From Anaerolineales bacterium UBA5797 (lineage in GTDB: Bacteria > Chloroflexota > Anaerolineae > Anaerolineales > Villigracilaceae), in assembly GCA_002418205.1 (NCBI GenBank), contig DIDP01000036.1:1-19401 (forward strand): a stretch of 19,401 nucleotides of DNA, in the 5' to 3' direction. Positions 1-6,716 of the stretch are shown in pieces. Under the pieces are notes generated by a model, which was not told the DNA's origin, did no database searches, and was given only the letters and a program-made list of their open reading frames with translations. Made by a program: the position numbers and the translations under genes. How positions within the stretch are numbered: the first letter of the stretch is position 1; each line of letters begins with the position of its first letter.

Positions 1-843
1 TATTATCTCTTGAACGATTTTAAAGAAGGCGTCCTGGCAAGCATCTTCGACGATCTCGACCGCGTCCAGCACATGTTCTATCATAACCGGCAGGATGTCG
101 TGCGCGACTGGTATCAACGCCTCGACCGTTTCGTCGGCGATGTTCAGGGAAAAATCTCCGGCTGGAATGGAAAGCATCGTTTCCTCGTGATGTCCGATCA
201 CGGGTTTACCGATTTCCGAAATAAGGTCCATTTGAATCGCTGGCTGTCCGAACAGGGCTACCTCACATTGAAGAATGGCAATGCATCAGGCGGACTGTCC
301 GATGTGGATTGGGAGAAGACCCGCGCCTATTCCGTTGGACTGAACAGCATCTACCTGAACATCCGCGGTCGTGAAGGGAACGGGATCGTTCCCCCCGATG
401 CGATCGAAAGCACATTGGCAGAGATCAAGGACAAATTGCTGGGTTGGAAGGATGCGGCTGGGACAGCGATCGTGGAAAAGGCGCGCCTCAAACATGAAGT
501 GTATTCCGGTCCATTCACACGCCTCGGTCCGGACCTTGTGGTTGGTTACGCCTCCGGATATCGCTCCTCCGCTGAAACCGGACTCGGCAAAATCCCCGAA
601 TCGGTCATCGAACCCAATCACGATCACTGGGGCGCCGATCACTGCATGGACGCGGACATCGTCCCCGGCGTGTTATTTGCCAACCGTGACCTGCGCGACT
701 TCGGAAAAATCTCCTTCCGTGATATTCCCTTCCTGGCAATTGGCAGACACCTCGACCAGTCCCATATCAAACCGCCGTCACAAACAGATCGTCAGGGGCA
801 AAAGGACCTCGAGGAAAGATTGAAAGGACTGGGCTATCTGTAG
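1..843 (+). CDS. Alkaline-phosphatase-superfamily phosphodiesterase (5' truncated)
   Basis: This is the C-terminal part of a type I phosphodiesterase/nucleotide pyrophosphatase-like protein. The frame is open back to base 1, so the true start lies outside the window; the TTG at 10 is only an in-frame codon. Visible metal-site landmarks fit the alkaline phosphatase fold: FDDLDRVQHMF near the left edge (Asp...His of the second metal site), VMSDHGF at about 190-210, and WGADHCMDADIVPGVLF at about 630-675, where family members keep a metal-binding His. Known relatives hydrolyse phosphodiester or phosphomonoester bonds; the substrate cannot be told from sequence. The N-terminal nucleophile motif and any signal peptide are missing. 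The stop codon shares one base with the GTG start of the sulfotransferase, so the two are probably co-translated. The superfamily is fairly certain, the specific reaction is not. Confidence 0.8.
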   Translation, partial: YYLLNDFKEGVLASIFDDLDRVQHMFYHNRQDVVRDWYQRLDRFVGDVQGKISGWNGKHRFLVMSDHGFTDFRNKVHLNRWLSEQGYLTLKNGNASGGLSDVDWEKTRAYSVGLNSIYLNIRGREGNGIVPPDAIESTLAEIKDKLLGWKDAAGTAIVEKARLKHEVYSGPFTRLGPDLVVGYASGYRSSAETGLGKIPESVIEPNHDHWGADHCMDADIVPGVLFANRDLRDFGKISFRDIPFLAIGRHLDQSHIKPPSQTDRQGQKDLEERLKGLGYL

Positions 844-1463
844 TGAAACTCTTTTCGGCCTTCAACAAAAAAACAACGGAAAACAAACCGATCATCATCG
901 TCTCGGGTCTTCCCAGATCCGGGACTTCGATGATGATGAAGATGGTCGTTGAGGGAGGCTTGCAGGTCGTCACTGACGGAATCCGCCGCGCAGACGACGA
1001 CAACCCCAACGGCTATTTCGAACTCGAAGCCGTCAAGGAAATGCCGAAGGGGAATTTCGCCTGGTTGAAAGGTGCGGGCGGAAAAGTGGTAAAGGTTATC
1101 TCTTCATTATTGGAATACCTGCCGCCGGAAAACTCCTACAAGATCATTTTCATGGAGCGCGAACTCTCCGAAATCCTGGCATCCCAGCAAAAGATGCTGA
1201 ACCACCGCAACGAAGCCAATCCGGTGGAGGATGCCGAGATGAGACAGCAGTTCCAAAACCATCTCGCGGCGATCAAAGCCTGGCTTGTGCGGCAGCCGAA
1301 CATGGAAGTTTTATATGTAAACTTCAACGCTCTCATGGCTGATCCTGTGCCTTACTGCGAACTTGTCGCCGGATTTATCGGTCTGCCGATGGACAGGGAA
1401 CGCATGTTGTCCATCCCCAACGAAAAGTTATATCGAAACCGCGCGGTGACCGAAAACAGGTAA
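843..1463 (+). CDS. Small sulfotransferase-family protein
   Basis: A 206-residue protein with the PAPS 5'-phosphosulfate loop of sulfotransferases near its N-terminus: IVSGLPRSGTSMMMKM at residues 19-34. A second segment, KIIFMERELSEILASQQKML at about 99-118, resembles the 3'-phosphate-binding strand and helix (R...S) of the family. Known members move a sulfuryl group from PAPS to a carbohydrate, lipid or small-molecule hydroxyl, usually in the cytoplasm. At 206 residues it is shorter than most carbohydrate sulfotransferases, so the acceptor pocket may be reduced. The GTG start at 843 uses the last base of the upstream TAG; an AAAGGA about 14 bases upstream is a distant ribosome site. Lying between a phosphodiesterase and two sulfatase-fold proteins, it suggests decoration of a surface glycan or lipid, which is inference. 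A nucleotide kinase is less likely because of the PRSGTS motif. Confidence 0.78.
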   Translation: MKLFSAFNKKTTENKPIIIVSGLPRSGTSMMMKMVVEGGLQVVTDGIRRADDDNPNGYFELEAVKEMPKGNFAWLKGAGGKVVKVISSLLEYLPPENSYKIIFMERELSEILASQQKMLNHRNEANPVEDAEMRQQFQNHLAAIKAWLVRQPNMEVLYVNFNALMADPVPYCELVAGFIGLPMDRERMLSIPNEKLYRNRAVTENR

Positions 1464-1512
1464 ACGCGGCCGGGACAGTCATTGGCAAACTTATCATATT
1501 TCAGGTTGAACC

Positions 1513-2103
1513 ATGAATGCTTTGACAAACATTAAATTACGGACCTATTCCAAACAGGGGCTGTGGTCCCTGTTTTTGACCTGCGCCTTCCCGTTCCATT
1601 TATGGACGCTGATCCTGGTCTTCAGGGATGTTTCCTGGGTGGCAGAGCGGACCAACGCGTGGGATGCCGTTGGCGTTGCCGCGTATGGGATGATTTTCGC
1701 ATTTGTGGAGAGTGTGCTTGTCTTCCTCGTGCTGGTCCTGCTGGGATTCCTCACCCCGCGGCAATGGGAGGTCAATCGGAGAGTTGCATTCCTGAGCCTG
1801 CTTCTTCTGCTCACCACCTTGTGGGGCATGGTCAGCCAGCTATTTTTCATCTGGAACATCAACCTGTCGGACGGCACGATCCGATTCCTGGCAGAGTCGG
1901 GCCATCCCTTAAGATACCTGTATATGGGAAGCCTTGCGGTTGTAATTCCGTCCATCGTCCTGCCGGTCTACTTCTTCCTACGCTCGCAGAAGATGTTCCT
2001 CTTCTTGCAGGAACTGATGGACCGGCTGTCCCTGCTGACCGTGTTCTATCTGTTTTTCGACGTGGTGGGGTTGGTCATCATAATCGTCCGCAACATCGGG
2101 TGA
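1513..2103 (+). CDS. Five-helix integral membrane protein, unknown function
   Basis: I do not recognise this 196-residue protein. Hydrophobic segments predict about five membrane helices: residues 17-38, 52-80, 91-111, 135-156 and 172-193. The loops are short, and no catalytic, cofactor or transporter motif is visible. A cluster of charged residues (TPRQWEVNRR) follows the second helix. The ATG at 1513 has AGG eight bases upstream. The stop lies seven bases before the GTG of the first sulfatase-fold gene, and the GGGTGA that covers this stop is the best ribosome site for that gene, so translational coupling is likely. By position it could be a partner or anchor for the neighbouring envelope enzymes. 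The gene is well supported, the function is unknown. Confidence 0.75.
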   Translation: MNALTNIKLRTYSKQGLWSLFLTCAFPFHLWTLILVFRDVSWVAERTNAWDAVGVAAYGMIFAFVESVLVFLVLVLLGFLTPRQWEVNRRVAFLSLLLLLTTLWGMVSQLFFIWNINLSDGTIRFLAESGHPLRYLYMGSLAVVIPSIVLPVYFFLRSQKMFLFLQELMDRLSLLTVFYLFFDVVGLVIIIVRNIG

Positions 2104-2110
2104 ACAGCGA

Positions 2111-3655
2111 GTGGGAATGAGATCCAAATCATCGCGCAGGGATTTCCTCAAATTAACCAGCCTCCTGCCATTCGGACTTGCAGCCTCAAACCTTGAAAAA
2201 AGATTCGGGGTGCACCTGCAACAACCGGGGGGACAAAAGAACGTGCTGGTCATCGTTTTCGATGCGTGGTCTGCCTATAACGTTTCCCTGTATGGATACG
2301 GACGAAACACCACCCCCAACATCGACAGGCTCGCTGAGCGGGCAACGGTCTATCACAATCATCATGCGGGCGGAAGTTTCACCACCCCTGGTACCGCCTC
2401 CCTGCTGACCGGCGTGTTGCCGTGGACGCACCGGGCGTTCGAATCGAACGGGACCTTGGACGAAGCCTTTGTCACCCGCAACATCTTCACCGCCTTCCAA
2501 AACCATTACAGCATCGCCTATACCCACAATCCCTGGGCGAACACACTGCTGGAACAACTCAGGGACGAAATCGACGAACTGGTCCCCTGGTTTTCATTGT
2601 TCCTGCGTTCCTACGACGACGAAGTCATCCATACGGCATTCAGGAACGATGACGATATTGCATCCGTGAGCTGGGTGCGCAATACGAACATAAACGGAAA
2701 CGGGTACTCCTATTCCCTGCTGTTCTCGAATTTCCTCCAGTGGCTGCGGGAGCGGAACATCGTCGATTTCAGAAAGTGGTTCCCGCGCGGTATCCCATCC
2801 ATAGAAAGTTCCTACAACAGTTTCGTCCTCGAAGATGCAGTGAATTGGATCGAGAACCGCCTCACTTCGATCTCCCGGCCATTTCTAGGTTATTTCCACT
2901 TCCTGCCGCCTCACGATCCCTACCGGACCCGGCTGGAGTTCTATAATCATTTTGCCCAGGACGGTTTCAAGCCGCTCAACAAGCCGGAAGATGCCTTTAC
3001 ACAAAACGTACCCTTCTCAAAATTAACCCAAAGCCGCATGGAGTACGATGAATATCTGCTTTACATCGACAGGGAATTCGCCAACCTGTTCGATCAACTG
3101 GAATCATCGGGTTTCCTGGAGAACACCTGGGTGGTGCTCACATCAGACCACGGCGAGATGTTCGAACGCGGGATCCTCGGTCATGGCACAGATACGCTTT
3201 ACGAGCCGGTCATCCGCGTCCCGTTGATGATCTTCGAGCCGGGCAAAAGCACCAGAGTGGACATCCACACGCCCACCAGCGCCATCGACGTTCTGCCGAC
3301 GCTTCTCCACGTAACGGGACAGCCGATTCCGGCCTGGGTGGAGGGAACGCCCCTTCCGCCGTATTCCGCCTCAGGTCCGGAACCGAACCGCAAAATCTAC
3401 GCGATGAGATCGAACAAGAACAAGAAATATGCCCCGCTGACGCGTGCCTCCGTCTCGGTCACACAGGGACGTTACAAACTGCATTATTACTTTGGGCACA
3501 AGAACCGGAACGTGGATGAGTTTGTGAGGCTGTTCGATGTGGAAGCGGACCCGGAGGAACTGACGGATTTGTCCCTGTCGAATAAAGATGTAACTGACAC
3601 ACTGCTCAATGAGTTGAAAGTAAAACTGGATGAGGTGAACAAGCCCTATCGATAA
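2111..3655 (+). CDS. Tat-exported sulfatase-fold protein with Thr at the nucleophile position (paralogue 1)
   Basis: A 514-residue member of the sulfatase branch of the alkaline phosphatase superfamily. The N-terminus carries a twin-arginine signal (SSRRDFLKL at residues 7-15, then LLPFGLAAS), so it is probably folded and then exported. Metal-site motifs are present: VIVFDAWSAY with Asp51, and TSDHGEMFE with Asp346-His347. In the nucleophile loop, FTTPGTASLLTG at 90-101, formylglycine sulfatases have C/S-x-P-x-R; here Thr91 takes the Cys place and Thr95 the Arg place. LtaS-type glycerophosphotransferases and phosphoethanolamine transferases of the same fold use Thr, so phosphoryl chemistry is more likely than sulfate-ester hydrolysis. 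That is inference. The GTG at 2111 has GGGTGA seven bases upstream; ATG 2117 is an alternative start. The next gene is a close paralogue. Confidence 0.85.
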   Translation: MGMRSKSSRRDFLKLTSLLPFGLAASNLEKRFGVHLQQPGGQKNVLVIVFDAWSAYNVSLYGYGRNTTPNIDRLAERATVYHNHHAGGSFTTPGTASLLTGVLPWTHRAFESNGTLDEAFVTRNIFTAFQNHYSIAYTHNPWANTLLEQLRDEIDELVPWFSLFLRSYDDEVIHTAFRNDDDIASVSWVRNTNINGNGYSYSLLFSNFLQWLRERNIVDFRKWFPRGIPSIESSYNSFVLEDAVNWIENRLTSISRPFLGYFHFLPPHDPYRTRLEFYNHFAQDGFKPLNKPEDAFTQNVPFSKLTQSRMEYDEYLLYIDREFANLFDQLESSGFLENTWVVLTSDHGEMFERGILGHGTDTLYEPVIRVPLMIFEPGKSTRVDIHTPTSAIDVLPTLLHVTGQPIPAWVEGTPLPPYSASGPEPNRKIYAMRSNKNKKYAPLTRASVSVTQGRYKLHYYFGHKNRNVDEFVRLFDVEADPEELTDLSLSNKDVTDTLLNELKVKLDEVNKPYR

Positions 3656-3664
3656 ATCCTGGAG

Positions 3665-5230
3665 ATGGCGCTTGCATTACAATCTATGGAAATGATGAAC
3701 AAACCCAATCGACGCGATTTTCTCAAGTTAGCCGGGCTGGTGCCCGCGGGGATGATGGCGTCGCGTTTATTGCCGTCGCTGGATGCGCGTTCGTTGCAAC
3801 AGGGCGGAGCCGGGAACGTGCTGGTGATCGTGTTCGATGCCTGGTCTGCGTATCATGTTTCGAATTACGGGTATCCGCGCGAGACCATGCCAAACCTGGC
3901 GCGGCTGGCTCAACGGGCGGTGGTCTATCACAACCATTATGCAGGCGGGAACTTCACCACACCGGGTACCGCCTCCCTGTTGACCGGCACCCTGCCGTGG
4001 ACCCACCGGGCGCTCCAGCCAAACGGGACCGTGATCGAGCCTTACGTGACCCGCAACATTTTCAGCGCCTTCCCAAACCATTACCGGATCGCCTACACAC
4101 ACAACCCGTGGGCGAACAAACTGTTGGAACAGTTCGACTCGCAAATGAAGGAGCTGGTCCCGCGCCTGTCCCTTTTCCTTGAATCGTATGACCGCTACAT
4201 CCGTTCCGCGTTCAAAAAGGACGAGGACATCGCCTCGGTGAGTTGGGTGCGGAACGTCAACATTGCCGAACAGGGATATGCCTACTCCCTGCTTTTCTCG
4301 CATCTCAACGAGGCGATTAGGGAAAGGAGTATTAGGGGGCTGGAGAAATCCTTCCCGCGCGGCATCCCATCGATTGGCACGGCAGAGAACAGTTTCATCC
4401 TTGAAGATGCCACCAATTGGGTTGGGAACCGTCTGCCAAAAATTCCCCAACCGTTCCTTGGGTATTTCCACTTCCTGCCGCCGCACGGACCCTACCGCAC
4501 ATCCCAGGATTTTTACAACAGGTTCGCGCAGGACGGGTACAAGCCGGTGGATAAACCGGAGGATGTTTTCACGCAAAAGGTCTCCAAAGCCGAACTGTTC
4601 AGGAAGCGCAACGAATACGATGAATTCCTCCTTTATGCAGATCGGGAGTTCGGCAGGCTGTTCGATCAACTGGAGGCGTCCGGGTTGATGGATAACACCT
4701 GGGTGGTGATCACATCGGATCACGGCGAGATGTTCGAACGCGGCATTGACGGTCACAGCGTGGATGCGCTCTACGAGCCGGTCATTCGCATCCCGTTGAT
4801 GATCTTCGAGCCGGGACGCGTCCAGGGCATGGACATCCACACGCCGACCAGCGCGATCGACATCCTGCCCACGATGCTCCACGTGACGGGTCAGCCGGTC
4901 CCGGACTGGGTGGAGGGAACGGTCCTTGCGCCCTATGCAGTTTCAGGTCCGGACCCGAACCGCAGCGTGTTTGTGGTCAGGGCGAACAAGACCGGGTACC
5001 GCGATCCGATCACGCGCACCTCCCTGACGCTGACCCAGGGACGTTACAAACTGCATTATTATTTTGGATACGAAGAACGAAATATCGATGAACTGGTGAA
5101 ACTCTATGACGTCGAGGCGGACCCCGAGGAATTGACGGACATCATCTCAACGCAAAAGGGGATCGCGGACAGACTGCTGGCGGAATTGATGGCAAAATTG
5201 GACGAAGCAAACAAACCATATCTTTCGTGA
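3665..5230 (+). CDS. Tat-exported sulfatase-fold protein with Thr at the nucleophile position (paralogue 2)
   Basis: A tandem duplicate of the preceding gene. By eye there are about 25 differences over the roughly 100 residues around the active site, and similarity continues to the C-termini (LDEVNKPYR versus LDEANKPYLS). It has a twin-arginine signal (PNRRDFLKLAGLVPAGMMAS), FDAWSAY, DHGEMFERG, and the same FTTPGTASLLTG loop, with the Thr codon at 3956-3958 in place of the formylglycine Cys. The conserved FHFLPPHGPYRT and SAIDILPTMLHVTG segments suit the fold. The start is uncertain: ATG 3665 gives 521 residues but its GGAG touches the start codon, while ATG 3692 or 3695 aligns with the first paralogue's start. 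It follows that gene by nine bases and precedes enolase by about 30. Retention of two divergent copies suggests different substrates, which is inference. Confidence 0.85.
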   Translation: MALALQSMEMMNKPNRRDFLKLAGLVPAGMMASRLLPSLDARSLQQGGAGNVLVIVFDAWSAYHVSNYGYPRETMPNLARLAQRAVVYHNHYAGGNFTTPGTASLLTGTLPWTHRALQPNGTVIEPYVTRNIFSAFPNHYRIAYTHNPWANKLLEQFDSQMKELVPRLSLFLESYDRYIRSAFKKDEDIASVSWVRNVNIAEQGYAYSLLFSHLNEAIRERSIRGLEKSFPRGIPSIGTAENSFILEDATNWVGNRLPKIPQPFLGYFHFLPPHGPYRTSQDFYNRFAQDGYKPVDKPEDVFTQKVSKAELFRKRNEYDEFLLYADREFGRLFDQLEASGLMDNTWVVITSDHGEMFERGIDGHSVDALYEPVIRIPLMIFEPGRVQGMDIHTPTSAIDILPTMLHVTGQPVPDWVEGTVLAPYAVSGPDPNRSVFVVRANKTGYRDPITRTSLTLTQGRYKLHYYFGYEERNIDELVKLYDVEADPEELTDIISTQKGIADRLLAELMAKLDEANKPYLS

Positions 5231-5261
5231 GGTATGGATTCAACAGGAATTGGAGAACAAA

Positions 5262-6554
5262 ATGGAAACGATCATCGAAGGAATCTCGGCACTTGAAATC
5301 CTCGACTCGCGCGGTAACCCGACGGTCGAGGTGGAAGTCACATTGGCGGACGGCTCGTGGGGACGCGCGGCGGTGCCGTCGGGCGCATCGACGGGCGTGC
5401 ATGAGGCGCTCGAACTACGCGACGGCGACAAGAAGCGCTATCTCGGCAAGGGTGTTTCGCAGGCGGTGGCGAATGTCAACGGCGTGATCGCGGACGCGCT
5501 CTTCGGCTGGGACGCGGCGGAACAGAAAGCCATCGATGCCGAACTGCTTGCGCTGGACGGAACGCCGAACAAATCCAAGCTCGGCGCGAATGCGATCCTG
5601 GGTGTGAGCCTTGCAGTGGCAAAAGCCGCGGCGAATTCATTGGGCTTGCCGTTGTATCGTTACCTCGGCGGTGTGTACGCACATATCCTGCCCGTGCCGA
5701 TGATGAACATCCTGAACGGCGGCGCACATACGGCGTGGCAATCCACGGACATGCAGGAGTTCATGGTCATGCCGTTCGGCGCGCCGACATTTGGTGAGGG
5801 TCTGCGTTGGGGCGCGGAGATCTATCACGCGTTAAAGTCCGTGTTGAAGGGAAAGGGTTACGCGACTCTCGTCGGCGATGAAGGCGGGTATGCTCCTGCC
5901 TTGAAAGCCAATAACGAAGCCATTGAAGTCATTCTCGAAGCCATCGAAAAGGCTGGCTTCAAAGCCGGTCGCGGACAGGATGTTGCCATCGCGCTCGATC
6001 CCGCCGCATCCGAACTTTATGAGGAAGATAGCAAGACCTACAACCTGCGCAAGGAAGGCAAGAAGCTGACGGGCGAACAGATGGTGGAGTTCTGGGCAAA
6101 GTGGGTCAAGGACTATCCCATCGTCTCCATCGAAGACGGTCTGGCTCAGGATGACTGGTCATCATGGGAATTGATGGTCAGGACCATTGGCGACAAATGC
6201 CAGATCGTCGGCGACGATCTGCTCGTGACCAACCCGGAACGCGTCCGCAAGGCGATCAAGGAAAACGCCGCCAACGCCCTGCTCGTAAAAGTGAACCAGA
6301 TCGGCTCGTTGACCGAGACCATCGAAGCCGTGGACGAATGTCAGCGGGCGGGCTGGCGGGCGGTGACCAGTCACCGCTCCGGCGAGACCGAAGATGCCAC
6401 CATTGCGGACATCGCCGTGGCGCTGAACACAGGTCAGATCAAGACCGGCGCGCCTGCGCGTTCAGATCGGGTCGCGAAATACAACCAACTGCTCCGCATC
6501 GAAGCGGAATTGGGCGATACAGCAAAGTATGCGGGTTGGAGCGCGTTGAAGTAA
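5262..6554 (+). CDS. eno: Enolase (phosphopyruvate hydratase)
   Basis: Converts 2-phosphoglycerate to phosphoenolpyruvate in glycolysis; cytoplasmic and Mg-dependent. About 430 residues, the usual length. Recognised blocks in order: ALEILDSRGNPTVEVEV (N-terminus), AAVPSGASTGVHEALELRD (catalytic Ser loop), VGDEGGYAP (acid residues), IALDPAASELY, SIEDGLAQDDW and VGDDLLVTN (metal ligands), LLVKVNQIGSLTET (catalytic Lys), and SHRSGETEDATIAD. The ATG at 5262 has GGAG six bases upstream; an upstream in-frame TTG at 5250 is less likely. The mobile loop at 5716-5755 reads NGGAHTAWQSTDMQEF, where the E. coli and Bacillus enzymes have NGGEHADNNVDIQEF: the catalytic His is kept but there is one extra residue and the Asn is gone. 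It sits 31 bases after the sulfatase-fold gene, so it may be co-transcribed or have its own promoter; none was recognised. Confidence 0.97.
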   Translation: METIIEGISALEILDSRGNPTVEVEVTLADGSWGRAAVPSGASTGVHEALELRDGDKKRYLGKGVSQAVANVNGVIADALFGWDAAEQKAIDAELLALDGTPNKSKLGANAILGVSLAVAKAAANSLGLPLYRYLGGVYAHILPVPMMNILNGGAHTAWQSTDMQEFMVMPFGAPTFGEGLRWGAEIYHALKSVLKGKGYATLVGDEGGYAPALKANNEAIEVILEAIEKAGFKAGRGQDVAIALDPAASELYEEDSKTYNLRKEGKKLTGEQMVEFWAKWVKDYPIVSIEDGLAQDDWSSWELMVRTIGDKCQIVGDDLLVTNPERVRKAIKENAANALLVKVNQIGSLTETIEAVDECQRAGWRAVTSHRSGETEDATIADIAVALNTGQIKTGAPARSDRVAKYNQLLRIEAELGDTAKYAGWSALK

Positions 6555-6560
6555 GAATAC

Positions 6561-6697
6561 ATGTCATTGCGAGGAGCCGCTGGTTGAGTAATCCTGAGCG
6601 TTTGTTGCGATGGGTGTATCGAAACCAAGGCGACGAAGCAATCCCAGACAACCTGCAAGCATGAGATTGCTTCGGGCTTTCACCCTCGCAATGACAT
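6561..6697 (+). repeat. 137-bp MITE-like palindromic element with perfect 14-bp terminal inverted repeats
   Basis: The spacer between enolase and the iron transporter is almost entirely one element. Left end ATGTCATTGCGAGG (6561-6574) is the exact reverse complement of right end CCTCGCAATGACAT (6684-6697). An inner pair, GAAGCAATC (6635-6643) and GATTGCTTC (6665-6673), forms a second 9-bp stem. The left half holds the 47-bp core (6581-6627) also found at 8873-8919. No protein is encoded and no target-site duplication is obvious. Similar CATTGCGAGG / GAAGCAATC palindromes are scattered in many bacterial genomes. As RNA it would fold into a long hairpin at the 3' end of the enolase message and could protect or terminate it; that is inference. 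Confidence 0.8.
6581..6627 (+). repeat. 47-bp core repeat, copy 1
   Basis: This stretch aligns without gaps to 8873-8919 with 38 of 47 bases matching by hand count. It begins TGGTTGAGTA and ends TATCGAAACCA. It lies inside the 137-bp palindromic element, whose terminal repeats differ from those of the element holding copy 2, so the core looks like a module that exists in different end contexts. Confidence 0.75.
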
Positions 6698-6716
6698 TTA
6701 TTAATGGGAGGGAACC

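Noticed and set aside
3767..4882. Long antisense open frame (371 codons) on the - strand inside the second sulfatase-fold gene
   Set aside because: It lies wholly opposite a well-recognised protein with conserved motifs, and its translation is rich in Arg/His/Val with no recognisable domain.
2111..5230. Simple annotation of both proteins as formylglycine sulfatases
   Set aside because: The C/S-x-P-x-R modification motif is absent from both; Thr occupies the nucleophile and Arg positions.
6635..6673. Intrinsic terminator of enolase
   Set aside because: The 9-bp stem has a 21-base loop and no T-run, so it is better explained as part of the palindromic element.
6561..6697. Small protein-coding genes across the enolase/transporter spacer
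   Set aside because: The short frames there translate the palindromic repeat and lack ribosome sites and conservation signals.
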